From Komagataeibacter diospyri (lineage in GTDB: Bacteria; Pseudomonadota; Alphaproteobacteria; Acetobacterales; Acetobacteraceae), in contig NZ_BDLU01000025.1 of assembly GCF_006538165.1 (NCBI RefSeq), forward strand, positions 1 through 36,677: DNA of 36,677 nucleotides. The letters are read 5' to 3'. Positions 17,761-27,491 of the stretch are shown piece by piece. A model generated the notes under the pieces. That model was not told the DNA's origin. It searched no databases and worked only from the letters and a program-made list of their open reading frames with translations. Position numbers and translations under genes: made by a program. Position 1 is the first letter of the stretch. Every line of letters begins with the position of its first letter.

Positions 17761-17886
17761 GTCGGCAGCCGCAGCCATCTGGGGCAATACACCATAATGA
17801 TGGTCAGCCATTCCCGACCGCCTTCTGGACATATGCCGTTCCGCCGCGTCATTCTTGGACGCCAACACTGAAAAGGAAAAAGCATC

Positions 17887-18390
17887 ATGGATGAACAGGC
17901 TAGGAAAACCGCGCTGCGGATGATCCCTTACGGTCTCTATGTGCTGACGGCTGGAACGAAAGAAACCGCCATCGCGTCCGCCACGATCAACTGGGTGACC
18001 CAGACCAGCTTTGCCCCACCGCTTCTGGCACTTGGCATCAAGACGGATTCCGCTGTTTATGCCACCGCGCGAAAAAGCGGCGATCTGGTGCTGAACATTC
18101 TGGGCAAGGGGCAGGGTGGTCTGGCCTTTGCATTCTTCAAGCCTGCCGAATACGCCAATGGCAAGCTGGGCGGACAGGATGTTCGCTGGGCCGCGAATGG
18201 CGCTCCCATCCTGACCAGCGTCCCGGCGGCAGTCGAACTGAAGGTGCGTCATGTCGTGGAACTGGGCGACCATCATACTTTTGTGGCCGAAGTCACGAAC
18301 GTGCACATCAACCACGAAATCGCAGGCCGCCCCGATGAAGCCGTCCTGCACATGAAGGATCTGGGCGAGAAAGTCTTCTACGGCGGCTGA
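17887..18390 (+). CDS. Flavin reductase family (FMN-binding split-barrel) protein
   Basis: 167 residues. The fold is recognisable from RMIPYGLYVLTAGTKE at the N-terminus, ATINWVTQTSFAPPLLALGI (a variant of the SS.PP.. flavin-binding stretch) and SGDLVLNILGKGQ, in the order seen in flavin reductase-like domains. Such proteins bind FMN and either reduce free flavin with NAD(P)H or act in redox reactions of unknown partner. AAAGGA lies about nine bases before the ATG at 17887. It stands alone, with a dead oxidoreductase upstream and an IS relic downstream, and its partner enzyme is not visible. Confidence 0.8.
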   Translation: MDEQARKTALRMIPYGLYVLTAGTKETAIASATINWVTQTSFAPPLLALGIKTDSAVYATARKSGDLVLNILGKGQGGLAFAFFKPAEYANGKLGGQDVRWAANGAPILTSVPAAVELKVRHVVELGDHHTFVAEVTNVHINHEIAGRPDEAVLHMKDLGEKVFYGG

Positions 18391-18709
18391 TCGTCTTTTT
18401 TCCCATGGCCTGTCCCCTGCCTGTCACGCGGGCCGGAAAGCGGCGCGGAGATGATCCCCGCCGTAACCTGTCACTGTCAGAATCCTTGAATGGATGGATG
18501 CAGGGGGCGGCAGGACGGGCAATTGTCTGATCGGTGCGTCATGCACGGTTGTTCATTGTGGCAGGACTGGTCTGATAACGAAGGCAAAGGGGTTGAACTG
18601 GTTGTTCGACTGCTTTGTCAGGCAAGGTTTCGGGCATGCTGGTTTATGGCATCGGGGTCTGATTGATGACTTACAGGCAGTCGTGACAGAACAGGGCTGT
18701 AAGTGAAGT

Positions 18710-18860
18710 GTTTTTTACTGACTGAACACCAGATACGGCTGATGATTATCGCGTCATAAGCGCGATTGTCTATCTGATCCGCAACGGATTTTCGTGGAAA
18801 GCCTGCACTGCAGGGGCATGGTGCCCCACAAGATTTCCTTTTCAGGGCATTCAGGGATGC
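18710..18860 (+). pseudogene. IS5-family transposase relic (N-terminal part)
   Basis: In one frame 18710-18740 reads FLLTEHQIR, the usual start of an IS5-group transposase. From 18741 a second frame reads DDYRVISAIVYLIRNGFSWK, matching VDDRRVISGIIYVIRNGLQWK of that group. A further shift reads VPHKISF (compare GPHKTLY). Three frames in 150 bases and no remainder show a heavily decayed copy, related in type to those at 1-432 and 3840-4075. Confidence 0.65.
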
Positions 18861-18899
18861 AGCGCAAAGGAACGGGCTGGGGCCTATGCAAAATTAATT

Positions 18900-18920
18900 T
18901 GCGATTCATTCTCACGCGCA
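18900..18920. promoter_or_regulatory. Fur-box-like site upstream of exbB
   Basis: The core ATTCTCA with flanking TGCGA and CGCGCA forms a loose palindrome that resembles the other two sites in this locus. It lies about 418 bases before the exbB ATG, which is far, so it would imply a long leader or another promoter. Confidence 0.35.
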
Positions 18921-19337
18921 TTATTAATTCATCAGGTCACATGACCCCCCATATCCTTCACCGCTGGTCCATCGTCGATCAATGAACCAGCCTTATCTGC
19001 ACTTCCTGTCTTCTGGCCATGTGCATAAACCGGATTGCCGATGCTGTTTTCCAGGCAGATATTCGACACGTTCTTCAGAGATGACGATCCGCTGTATCAG
19101 GTTCTGCCATCCGGCATGCCCGATACCAGAATGGACGTGCGGGTAGCGAAGGCGGGGGCACCCTGTCCTGATCGTGCCGGACATGATGACTGCCTTCGGC
19201 CATCTGTCAGTATCGGTAGACCAGCAGGACATTCGGCTGGGCCTGTTTCGGGGGCTCCGTTCCTTTTTCTTTATCGTGCCGATCGCCAGCCTTCCATGGG
19301 CATGGCGTGGCAACCTGCCTGCTGAAGGAGGTCACTC

Positions 19338-20078
<741 letters not shown>

Positions 20079-20089
20079 AGGACGCATTC

Positions 20090-20563
20090 ATGGCCATTCA
20101 TATCCGCCACGCAGATGAAAGTCCGCATGAAGCCAGTGAGATCAACGTCACGCCGTTCATCGATGTGATGCTGGTGCTGCTGGTCATTTTCATGGTTACG
20201 GCTCCGTTGACCACGGTCAACGTTCCGGTGGACCTGCCGTCTTCGACCGAAAAGCCGACGCCACGCCCGGATGCCCCGGTATTCCTGACCGTAAAGGCCG
20301 ATCATAACCTCGCTCTTGGCGAGGATGACATTACGATGGATGGGCTTGCAGCCGCACTGGAAACCGCCAGCAGGGGTAATAAGAACGAGCGCGTTTTCCT
20401 GCGCGCCGACAGGACGGTGGATTACGGCACATTGATGGGGGTGATGGATAGACTGCGCGCTGCCGGTTATCTCAAGGTCGCACTGGTCAACCTGCAGGGG
20501 CGGGAAGAAGGTCATGCCCCTGCGGCTGCTATGGTGCCATCAGATATAGTCAGCGCCCCATGA
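20090..20563 (+). CDS. exbD: ExbD-type protein of the TonB system
   Basis: 157 residues from the ATG at 20090; the frame is open upstream through the end of exbB, but homology starts here. A short cytoplasmic tail ends in INVTPFIDVMLVLLVIFMV, the single membrane helix with the proton-carrying Asp (in PFIDV) that defines ExbD/TolR. A periplasmic domain follows (VFLRADRTVDYGTLMGVMD). It works with ExbB and TonB. Spacing is tight on both sides. Confidence 0.93.
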   Translation: MAIHIRHADESPHEASEINVTPFIDVMLVLLVIFMVTAPLTTVNVPVDLPSSTEKPTPRPDAPVFLTVKADHNLALGEDDITMDGLAAALETASRGNKNERVFLRADRTVDYGTLMGVMDRLRAAGYLKVALVNLQGREEGHAPAAAMVPSDIVSAP

Positions 20564-20588
20564 CAGGCAGCGCGGCAGGAGATGTGTC

Positions 20589-21440
20589 ATGAGTTATGCG
20601 GCAGGCACAATGCCCCCGGCTGGTGATCCTGCCGTAGCGTCGTTTACGCAATGGCGATACAGCCAGAAACGACTGGCCCGGCGGATGGATGCCATCCGCT
20701 GGGGACTGTCCTTCCTTGTGGTAATGGCTGTGACCGGTGGCGCGGTGACGTGGGTCATGCGCCAGCCGTCCCCGCCCGTGGTGGTGTCGGAACCGCCGCT
20801 TGCAGCCATCGCCATTGACATGGCCCCTGAACCGGTCTCATCCCCGGTTCCGCCCACGGATGTGCCCCCCGGCCCCAGACAGACGTTGTCCATGCCCGCT
20901 TCCCAACCGGCCCCGCCGCCAGAGATCATGGCGCCCCCCGCGCCCAAGCCAGATCCGCCGGTTCCCGTGCCCAGGGAAGAAAAGCGCAAAATATATAAAA
21001 AAAAGTCGGCCCTGCTACAGAAAAAACCGGTGCCGGACAGGACGCCGCCGGCTGACGTTACTACTTCCCCCCCGTCCACCGAAGCATCATCCACCCCGAC
21101 GCTGGAGGCACCTGTGCCGGGGGCTTCTCCGGTCCATGCCGCGCATGATCCGGCTACGTGGCAGGGCGCGTTGCTGGCGCGGCTGGAAAAGTTCAGGCGC
21201 TACCCCTCGGCCGCGATGAGCCGCCAGCAGGAAGGCGTGCCCACCGTGACCTTTTCCATGGACCGCAGGGGGCACGTCGTCTCGGTCATGCTGGCCAGCA
21301 GTTCCGGTCATCCCATGCTGGATCAGGAAGCCGTGGCGCTGCCCAGCCGCGCCCAGCCGCTACCTGTCCCGCCTGACAGTGTGGCGGGGGAGACCATTAC
21401 GCTGACCGTTCCGGTTGAATTCTACCTTCACCAGAACTGA
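20589..21440 (+). CDS. tonB: TonB energy-transducing protein
   Basis: 283 residues. A cytoplasmic N-terminus is followed by one membrane helix (about 38-57, WGLSFLVVMAVTGGAVTW). The long periplasmic linker is rich in Pro (residues about 60-190) with a Lys-rich patch near 133-147 (KRKIYKKKSALLQKK). The C-terminal TonB domain (about 195-283) has LEKFRRYPSAAMSRQQEG and the YP motif of the family, and ends VPVEFYLHQN. It carries energy from ExbB-ExbD to the outer-membrane receptor. It starts 26 bases after exbD. Confidence 0.9.
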   Translation: MSYAAGTMPPAGDPAVASFTQWRYSQKRLARRMDAIRWGLSFLVVMAVTGGAVTWVMRQPSPPVVVSEPPLAAIAIDMAPEPVSSPVPPTDVPPGPRQTLSMPASQPAPPPEIMAPPAPKPDPPVPVPREEKRKIYKKKSALLQKKPVPDRTPPADVTTSPPSTEASSTPTLEAPVPGASPVHAAHDPATWQGALLARLEKFRRYPSAAMSRQQEGVPTVTFSMDRRGHVVSVMLASSSGHPMLDQEAVALPSRAQPLPVPPDSVAGETITLTVPVEFYLHQN

Positions 21441-21514
21441 TCATATGGCAGCGTGAGCAGTTGCGCGGCATGCCCGGTTATCACTGATATCGGCGGGGGT
21501 AGCTCCGGCAGTAT

Positions 21515-22189
21515 TCAATACCACTTTACTGTCCGGCCACTTCCGCCTGACGCATCGGTGTGATGTGCGTGCGTTCCGTGGTGCGCAGGGCCAGATGGAA
21601 CGGTGTCTGCCGGGTGTTTCAACACCGGAATATAGCTCTTTACGCGGGCATAGCTGTCCCGTGCGCCCTGAAGGCAGCGTTCCGGATCAAGCTGTGCGTT
21701 ATCCATTGCCTTGCGGAACGCGGCCCATGAAGGGCCACGTCCCATCGGGTCCGGTGCCAGGTGCCGGGCGCCGGAATTTTCGTTAAATCCCATTTTTCCA
21801 GCAAGTTTGATCAAAAAATTGGCGCCGAGCTTTGATCCTTCCGCCACATACAGCCATCCAATGGCGGTAGAGGGGTCCGTTATGCCAGGTGGCGCGCCAG
21901 AAGCTGGCAGGGCGACACCCAGATCCGCCATGTCAGCCGAGACCTGCCTGAATCTGTTTCTGGCAGCCAGGTCCGGCACGATGTGCGCCAGATCCTGGTT
22001 GTCATATAACGGGCTGATATCGCGGTGGAACAGGTACTGTAGCAGAACAAAAGCCCGATAGCCCGTGGCATCCGTAAACATCCCGCCTGACATGACGGCA
22101 TGATTAACCGCGTCGTGCTCCTGCTGTGTTGCCTCGCGCAGATAGCCTGACAGGGGTGCGTGAATGTTCCTGTCGCTTAACGAAGTCAT
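21515..22189 (-). CDS. hemO: Heme oxygenase, HemO/bacterial alpha-helical type
   Basis: 224 residues. The N-terminal helix LREATQQEHDAVNHAVM supplies the likely proximal heme ligand His25. The distal and core region TAIGWLYVAEGSKLGANFL and the GARHLAPDP segment match the Pseudomonas/Neisseria HemO-type family, which opens heme to biliverdin and frees iron and CO. After the enzyme domain there is an unusual His-rich tail (AHHGTHAHHTDAS) about 30 residues long. AGGAG precedes the ATG. It is transcribed away from the receptor gene, with Fur-box-like sites between, so both are expected to be induced by low iron. It converges with tonB. Confidence 0.88.
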   Translation of the reverse strand: MTSLSDRNIHAPLSGYLREATQQEHDAVNHAVMSGGMFTDATGYRAFVLLQYLFHRDISPLYDNQDLAHIVPDLAARNRFRQVSADMADLGVALPASGAPPGITDPSTAIGWLYVAEGSKLGANFLIKLAGKMGFNENSGARHLAPDPMGRGPSWAAFRKAMDNAQLDPERCLQGARDSYARVKSYIPVLKHPADTVPSGPAHHGTHAHHTDASGGSGRTVKWY

Positions 22190-22286
22190 GATTTTTCTCC
22201 TGTTACAATTTTATACTTGGGGGACATTGGCTGGATGTTGGCGTCAGGCAGGCATCTTCTGCTGGAAACCACTATTCCCTTATTAA

Positions 22287-22307
22287 TGCAAATAAGAATC
22301 AGGCGCA
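22287..22307 (-). promoter_or_regulatory. Fur-box-like site for hemO
   Basis: On the minus strand it has TGCG, then the core TGATTCTTATT, then TGCA. It resembles the site at 22350-22368 and that at 18900-18920. It lies about 100 bases before the hemO ATG. Confidence 0.45.
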
Positions 22308-22349
22308 ATAAAATCCTTGCCACAATGTAATTTGTGCGCTTATCGTCAT

Positions 22350-22368
22350 GATAATGATTCTCATTATC
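22350..22368. promoter_or_regulatory. Fur box before the heme receptor
   Basis: GATAATGATTCTCATTATC has perfect 8-base arms around TTC and is very close to the classic Fur consensus. It ends 11 bases before the receptor ATG, so bound Fur would block transcription or initiation. A possible -35 TTGCCA (22317-22322) and -10 TATCGT (22341-22346) lie just upstream. Confidence 0.85.
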
Positions 22369-22379
22369 GACGGTGAACG

Positions 22380-24701
22380 ATGATAAAGCTTTTATTCCGA
22401 CGACGGCAGGCACGTCGCCGTCACATGCTTGCCACCACAGTCCTGGCCTGTGCCTGGTTTCCGCCTGCCTTTGCCACACCGTCGGCAACGGATACGGCAA
22501 CATCTGCAGCCATGGCCGCAAAACAGTCTCCGTCCCTGGCGCAGGTTTCCCTGTCACCAGCGGCCCCCATCAAGCTTTCGCCTGTAAAGGTGCAGGGCAC
22601 GACAGACATCATCGACCTGATGAAATTTGATCCGGACAAGGATCATAGCGAAGTGGGCAAACCGGCGGTCCTGACCACCACCACAACCTACAAAACCTTC
22701 CGTGACCGGCAGATTGACAGTCTGGAAGATTACTCGCGGCGTGTGGATGCCGCCGTAAATTACAGTAATGGAAATTCCAGCATCAATATCCGTGGTCTGG
22801 ACCAGAACCGGATCCTGACGACGATTGACGGCGTGCGCATGCCATGGGCGAACGATGGCGCCTATGCTGGAAGTTTCAATACCGCGCAGGGGGGCGTGAG
22901 TGATTTCGATTTCAATTCACTTGGCGCGATTGATGTTGTCAAAAGTGCGGATTCCAGCTTTTTCGGCACCGGGTCACTGGGCGGCGTGATTGCCCTGCGC
23001 ACGCTGGACCCGGAGGACATTCTCAAGCCAGGCAGGAATTTCGGCGGCCTGACCAAGCTGACCTATAATGGCGCAAGCGAGGCCGCACTGCTCAATCAGG
23101 CTTTTGCGGCGCGTTACAAGAACACTGTGTTCCTGTTGCAGGGTGGCTACCAGAATGGCAGCGAAACCGGCAACCGTGGTGACATAGGCGGCTATGGCCG
23201 GACCCGGACAATGAAAGATCCTGCTTCCTATCAGGTCGGCAATTTTCTGGGCAAGGTCCGGCATTATTTTGCCGGCGGCCACAGGATCGGCCTGACGGGG
23301 GAATGGTATGACCGCAATTATAACGAGGAAACCAAAACTTCCGAAACCACGGCAACCGACCGCTACTACACCCGCAGCGAAAACCAGCGCTCCCGCATAT
23401 CAGCCAATTACGACTATCAGGCCGACAGTCCGACGGCCCTGTTCAGCGAGGCGCATTTTCTGGCCTACTGGCAGAGCATAAAGACCGATACCGACATCAC
23501 CAACCGGGATTCCGCCAACGCCTCGACCTATACCCATGAACATCTGAGCCTGCCCGTGCAGTCCTATGGTGTTACCGGGTCAGCGACAAACAACATCTTT
23601 ACCGGCCCGCTGCACCACAAGATCACCTATGGCGGCGAAGTCTTCCTGACGGATACCTACCAGACCCAGACCGGGCAGCAGGCGGTCTCCAGCCCCTACC
23701 TGCACGACAATTTCTCCGACATGCCGAAGGTCCATGGCACGGATATGGGTGCCATCGTTCAGGACCGCATTGGCATCGGTCGCAATGAGTGGTTCCATAT
23801 CACGCCGGGCTTCCGCTTCGATTACTTCCAGCGTGACCCGCACAATACTACATCCTACATGGCGAATGCGGGCTATGGCGGCCTGCCACACGGTGCCCAT
23901 GGCTCGCACTTCTCACCCAAGGTGCTGGTGGAAGCCCGTGTGGCCCATGACCTGACCCTGTATGGACAGTATTCCGAAGCCTACCGCGCGCCATCGGCCA
24001 CGGAAGAATACCTGAACTACAGCACGCCGCCGTTCTATCAGGTCACCGGCAATCCCAACCTCAAGCCTGAAAGCAGCAGGGGATGGGAAGTGGGCATGAA
24101 ATACGGCAATTCCGAACGCGGGGCCAATATCTCGTTTTATGATAACCACTACAACAACTTCATAGACATGGAAGGGGTCAGTGGCTGCTCAGGGTATTAC
24201 CTGTGTTATGGCTACACCAACCTGGCGCATGTGCGCATCTATGGCGTGGAGGCAAGCGTCAACTGGGCATTCGACCGGCACTGGCACGCATGGGGTTCGT
24301 TTGCCTATGCTGATGGGCGCGATACCGACATGAACTTCCACCTCAGTTCGGTCGCACCCTTCCGCGGGATCATCGGCTTTGGGTACAAGAGGGATAACTG
24401 GGGTACCGACCTGTCGGGCACATTCGCCACCTCACGTGATGACGCCAAATACCTGACCACCACGGGATCGTTACAGAACCAGTGGAAAACGCCCGGTTAC
24501 GTCATTTTTGACCTGACAGGCTGGTACAGCCCCACATTCTACCGCCCGCTGCGCATACAGGCGGGTATGTACAACATCTTTGACAAGGCTTATTACAACG
24601 CCGCCTCGCTGCCCTATGGTCAGTCGTCCAGTTCCCTTTCGGAGCGGTATTACACGCAGCCCGGCCGCTCCTTCAAGGTAACCGCAAGGATCGAGTTCTG
24701 A
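22380..24701 (+). CDS. TonB-dependent outer-membrane heme receptor
   Basis: 773 residues. An N-terminal signal sequence (basic RRRQARRRH, then hydrophobic LATTVLACAWFPPAFA) is followed by the plug (about 70-200: SSINIRGLDQNRILTTIDGVRMPW and SLGGVIALRT) and a 22-strand-type barrel ending in aromatic-rich SFKVTARIEF. The heme-receptor pair of motifs is present: YRAPSATE near residue 536 (FRAP box) and NPNLKPE near 558 (NPNL box). The segment between them has Tyr but no His, unlike HemR/HmuR. The gene stop overlaps the start of the next gene (ATGA), so it heads a five-gene operon with the ABC importer. A Fur box lies just before it. Confidence 0.9.
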   Translation: MIKLLFRRRQARRRHMLATTVLACAWFPPAFATPSATDTATSAAMAAKQSPSLAQVSLSPAAPIKLSPVKVQGTTDIIDLMKFDPDKDHSEVGKPAVLTTTTTYKTFRDRQIDSLEDYSRRVDAAVNYSNGNSSINIRGLDQNRILTTIDGVRMPWANDGAYAGSFNTAQGGVSDFDFNSLGAIDVVKSADSSFFGTGSLGGVIALRTLDPEDILKPGRNFGGLTKLTYNGASEAALLNQAFAARYKNTVFLLQGGYQNGSETGNRGDIGGYGRTRTMKDPASYQVGNFLGKVRHYFAGGHRIGLTGEWYDRNYNEETKTSETTATDRYYTRSENQRSRISANYDYQADSPTALFSEAHFLAYWQSIKTDTDITNRDSANASTYTHEHLSLPVQSYGVTGSATNNIFTGPLHHKITYGGEVFLTDTYQTQTGQQAVSSPYLHDNFSDMPKVHGTDMGAIVQDRIGIGRNEWFHITPGFRFDYFQRDPHNTTSYMANAGYGGLPHGAHGSHFSPKVLVEARVAHDLTLYGQYSEAYRAPSATEEYLNYSTPPFYQVTGNPNLKPESSRGWEVGMKYGNSERGANISFYDNHYNNFIDMEGVSGCSGYYLCYGYTNLAHVRIYGVEASVNWAFDRHWHAWGSFAYADGRDTDMNFHLSSVAPFRGIIGFGYKRDNWGTDLSGTFATSRDDAKYLTTTGSLQNQWKTPGYVIFDLTGWYSPTFYRPLRIQAGMYNIFDKAYYNAASLPYGQSSSSLSERYYTQPGRSFKVTARIEF

Positions 24702-25639
24702 TGACCGATAATCCTGTGGGCTTCAACCGGATGGATATGGGACGCCGGATGTTTGTCAGCCTGCTTGCCGGCGCCATGCTGAACGCACCACGCCCGGGTC
24801 GGGGGTGTGAAGGCGACATGATCACGGATTGCCGGGGGCGGCACGTAAAGGTCGGTCCGGCAAGGCATATTGCAAGTATTGGCGGCACCATCACGGAAAC
24901 ATTATATGCGCTGGGTATGGACCGGCGCATCATCGCGGTCGATATGACCGCAACATGGCCCGAACGGGCCTTGCATGAAAAAAAATCTGTAGGCTACATG
25001 CGCGCCCTGTCTGCCGAAGGGATTCTTTCGCTTCAGCCTGACCTGATCCTGGCCATGAACGATAGCGGACCGCCACCGGTTCTGGATCAGTTGATGGCAT
25101 CTGCCGTACCGGTGGTGTTTGTCGACGCCACACCGTCCCAAGAGGCCATATTGGCCCGTACGCGCTTTCTGGCAGACCTGATGGATGCAAAAACGGCAGG
25201 TGCGCAGCTGTGCGCGGACATAGCGCAGCGTTTCGATATGCTGGCGCAGTGGCGCGCGGCGCATCCGGTTACCAGACGGGTGCTGTTTATCATGCGCATG
25301 AACAATAATCGCCCGATGGTAGCAGGTACGAATACTGCGGCGGATGCCGTGATCCGTCTGGCGGGTGGTGCCAATCCTGCAACGTTCGGGGGGTACAGGA
25401 TACTCGACCAGGAAGCCCTGATCGACCTGCGCCCGGATGCCGTGCTGACCATGGAACAGGATGCGCCACAGGTCCGGACGGCTCTGCTTGGCAATGCTGG
25501 CTTCCGGCTGACGCCAGCAGGTAAAAGCCATGCAATCATCGGCATGGAGGGGGAGCGTCTGCTGGGCTTTGGCCCGCGTACACCTGACGCGGCACTGGAA
25601 CTGGCTCATCGCCTTCAGGGCATTGGCATGCCCGCATGA
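24701..25639 (+). CDS. hmuT: Heme ABC transporter substrate-binding protein
   Basis: 312 residues of the helical-backbone (TroA/BtuF-like) periplasmic binding family. An N-terminal signal region (MGRRMFVSLLAGAML) precedes IASIGGTITETLYALGM, the opening of HmuT/ShuT-type proteins. RPMVAGTNTAADAVIRLAGG and the acidic-rich FGPRTPDAALELAHRL end also fit. It would take heme from the receptor and deliver it to the permease. Its start overlaps the receptor stop by one base and its end overlaps the permease start, showing translational coupling. Confidence 0.88.
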   Translation: MTDNPVGFNRMDMGRRMFVSLLAGAMLNAPRPGRGCEGDMITDCRGRHVKVGPARHIASIGGTITETLYALGMDRRIIAVDMTATWPERALHEKKSVGYMRALSAEGILSLQPDLILAMNDSGPPPVLDQLMASAVPVVFVDATPSQEAILARTRFLADLMDAKTAGAQLCADIAQRFDMLAQWRAAHPVTRRVLFIMRMNNNRPMVAGTNTAADAVIRLAGGANPATFGGYRILDQEALIDLRPDAVLTMEQDAPQVRTALLGNAGFRLTPAGKSHAIIGMEGERLLGFGPRTPDAALELAHRLQGIGMPA

Positions 25640-26661
25640 GGGAAAGGGGCTTTCGCGCGTTCTGGCTTCTGTGCGGTCTGCCAGCCATGCTGGTGCTGAC
25701 CATGCTTCTTGCGCTTGATACCGGGGCGACCACGGTTCACCTGCGTGATCTATGGCATTGTGCCACCGGGGCGCAGGGACAGGCGGCACATCTGGTGCTG
25801 TGGGGCATCCGGGGCCCCCGTATTGCCATGGCCTGCCTGACCGGGGCGGCGCTGGCGGTTGCCGGTACGATCATGCAGGGGCTGTTTCGCAATCCGCTGG
25901 CTGATCCCGGGCTGGCAGGGGTTTCGTCTGCCGCGGCGCTGGCGACGGCCTGCGTCATTGTTCTGGGGGGAGCATGGCAATGGGTAACGGGGCTTGGCAT
26001 GTGGGCGATCCCCTGCGCGGGCATTGCGGGCAGTTTCGCGGGTATGGGGCTTCTCTATTTTTTCGCCACGCGCGGCGGTGTTACGTCAATTACCGCCATG
26101 CTGCTGGCGGGTGTGGCCTTTGGTGCGTTTTCCGGCGCGCTGACCGGTATCCTGATTTTCCGGGCGGACGATACAGCCCTGCGTGACCTGACATTCTGGA
26201 CAATGGGTAGCTTTTCAGGCGCGACGTGGAGCGGTGTTGGCCTGCTGGTGCCTTTCCTGCTGGTTGCCGGTGGCCTTGCAATCCATCTTGCCACACCGTT
26301 GAATGTCATGCTGCTTAACGAGCATAATGCACAGTTGATGGGATATCCGGTTGAACGGATCAAAAGCCTGTCGATGCTGGCTGTGGCCTGCGCCACCGGC
26401 CCGACCGTATCTCTGGTGGGGGCGATTGGTTTCGTGGGGGTGGTCGTGCCACATCTGGTACGGCTTATGGTGGGGCCTGACCATCGGGTCGTGCTGCCCG
26501 CCAGCGCCATCCTTGGCGCAACGCTGCTGACAGGGGCTGATACCATGGCCCGCACGCTGGCCAGCCCGGCAGAGATACCGGTTGGTATCGTGACGGCGCT
26601 GCTGGGCACACCGGCTTTTGTCTGGCTGCTGGCCCGTAGTCACCGCACGGGTGTTTCGTGA
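25636..26661 (+). CDS. hmuU: Heme ABC transporter permease (FecCD family)
   Basis: 341 residues with about nine or ten hydrophobic segments. FecCD signatures are clear: LWGIRGPRIAMACLTGAALA near the N-terminus, GTIMQGLFRNPLADPGLAGVS, and GAIGFVGVVVPHLVRLMVGPDH, which couples to the ATPase. It forms the inner-membrane channel. ATG at 25636 overlaps the hmuT stop and its own stop overlaps the next start. Confidence 0.92.
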   Translation: MRERGFRAFWLLCGLPAMLVLTMLLALDTGATTVHLRDLWHCATGAQGQAAHLVLWGIRGPRIAMACLTGAALAVAGTIMQGLFRNPLADPGLAGVSSAAALATACVIVLGGAWQWVTGLGMWAIPCAGIAGSFAGMGLLYFFATRGGVTSITAMLLAGVAFGAFSGALTGILIFRADDTALRDLTFWTMGSFSGATWSGVGLLVPFLLVAGGLAIHLATPLNVMLLNEHNAQLMGYPVERIKSLSMLAVACATGPTVSLVGAIGFVGVVVPHLVRLMVGPDHRVVLPASAILGATLLTGADTMARTLASPAEIPVGIVTALLGTPAFVWLLARSHRTGVS

Positions 26662-27491
26662 TGACACTGGAATTACGACACGTAACATGGCGACAGGGAG
26701 GACACGAAATCCTGCGTGACATCACCCTGTCATTTGGCAGGGGACAGGTCACGGCCGTTATCGGTCCCAATGGCGCGGGCAAGAGTTCCCTGCTGCGCCT
26801 TGCCAGCGGGCTGTCCGCGCCCACGGGTGGGCAGGTGGTGCTGGATGGCAGACCGCTTGCAGCCATGTCTCACCGTCATCTCGCCACGCAGCGTGCAATG
26901 CTGACGCAGGACAGTGAGGCCGCAGGCCAGTTTCTGGTGCGCCAGATGGTCATGATGGGGGGCGGGATATCGGCCAATGGGCTGGGCATGGAGCAGCAGG
27001 CTGCCCTGGCCAACATGCTGGTGCGCGAGGTCGGGCTGGAGCGGCTGGCCGAACGGCAGATGATGACCCTGTCTGGCGGTGAACGCCAGCGTGCCCATCT
27101 CGCCCGTGTCCTGATGCAACTGGAAGCGGCCCGGGTCAGGGGGGCGGCCCCCGGTTTTCTCCTGCTTGATGAGCCGATTTCAGCGCAGGATCCTGCCCAT
27201 CAGGTGCTCGTCCTGCAACTGGCACGCCAGCATGCAGCCCGGGGCGGGGGTGTTGTTGTCGTATTGCATGACCTGAACTGGGCCGCTGCCTGTGCCGACC
27301 GCCTGGTGGTGGTGGCGCAGGGTATGGTCCATGCGCAGGGGCCGCCTGAATCCGTCCTGACGCAGGATCTGGCCTGCGCCATTTTCGGGCTTGGGAAAAA
27401 CTGTGTCCACTTCCACGCAAGAACGGCCAGACCTTTCATTCTTCCCCATGATAATATTAACGAGGAAACAGACATATGTACATCGCCATGA
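26661..27491 (+). CDS. hmuV: Heme ABC transporter ATP-binding protein
   Basis: 276 residues from the ATG at 26661, which overlaps the permease stop; a GTG one codon earlier is also possible. Walker A is GPNGAGKS (35-42), the ABC signature LSGGERQ (137-143), Walker B FLLLDEP (166-172) and the switch His203 in VLHDLNW. The line-up matches HmuV/FecE-type ATPases that power heme import. Its last 16 bases overlap the next gene. Confidence 0.93.
   Translation: MTLELRHVTWRQGGHEILRDITLSFGRGQVTAVIGPNGAGKSSLLRLASGLSAPTGGQVVLDGRPLAAMSHRHLATQRAMLTQDSEAAGQFLVRQMVMMGGGISANGLGMEQQAALANMLVREVGLERLAERQMMTLSGGERQRAHLARVLMQLEAARVRGAAPGFLLLDEPISAQDPAHQVLVLQLARQHAARGGGVVVVLHDLNWAAACADRLVVVAQGMVHAQGPPESVLTQDLACAIFGLGKNCVHFHARTARPFILPHDNINEETDICTSP

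Larger units (their letters stand above)
18391..19337. other. Long gap before the heme locus
   Basis: Of this 947-base gap, 18710-18860 is an IS5-type transposase relic and 18900-18920 a Fur-box-like site. Open frames at 18494-18706 and 19035-19325 and on the minus strand at 18993-19313 have no motif I recognise and no convincing ribosome site, so I do not call genes there. The 19035-19325 stretch could be a decayed gene. Confidence 0.5.

Noticed and set aside
17503..18351. Long minus-strand open frame (282 codons)
   Set aside because: Its first two-thirds lie antisense to the flavin reductase-like gene, which has clear family motifs and a ribosome site. Its end part coincides with one frame of the DAO-family remnant.
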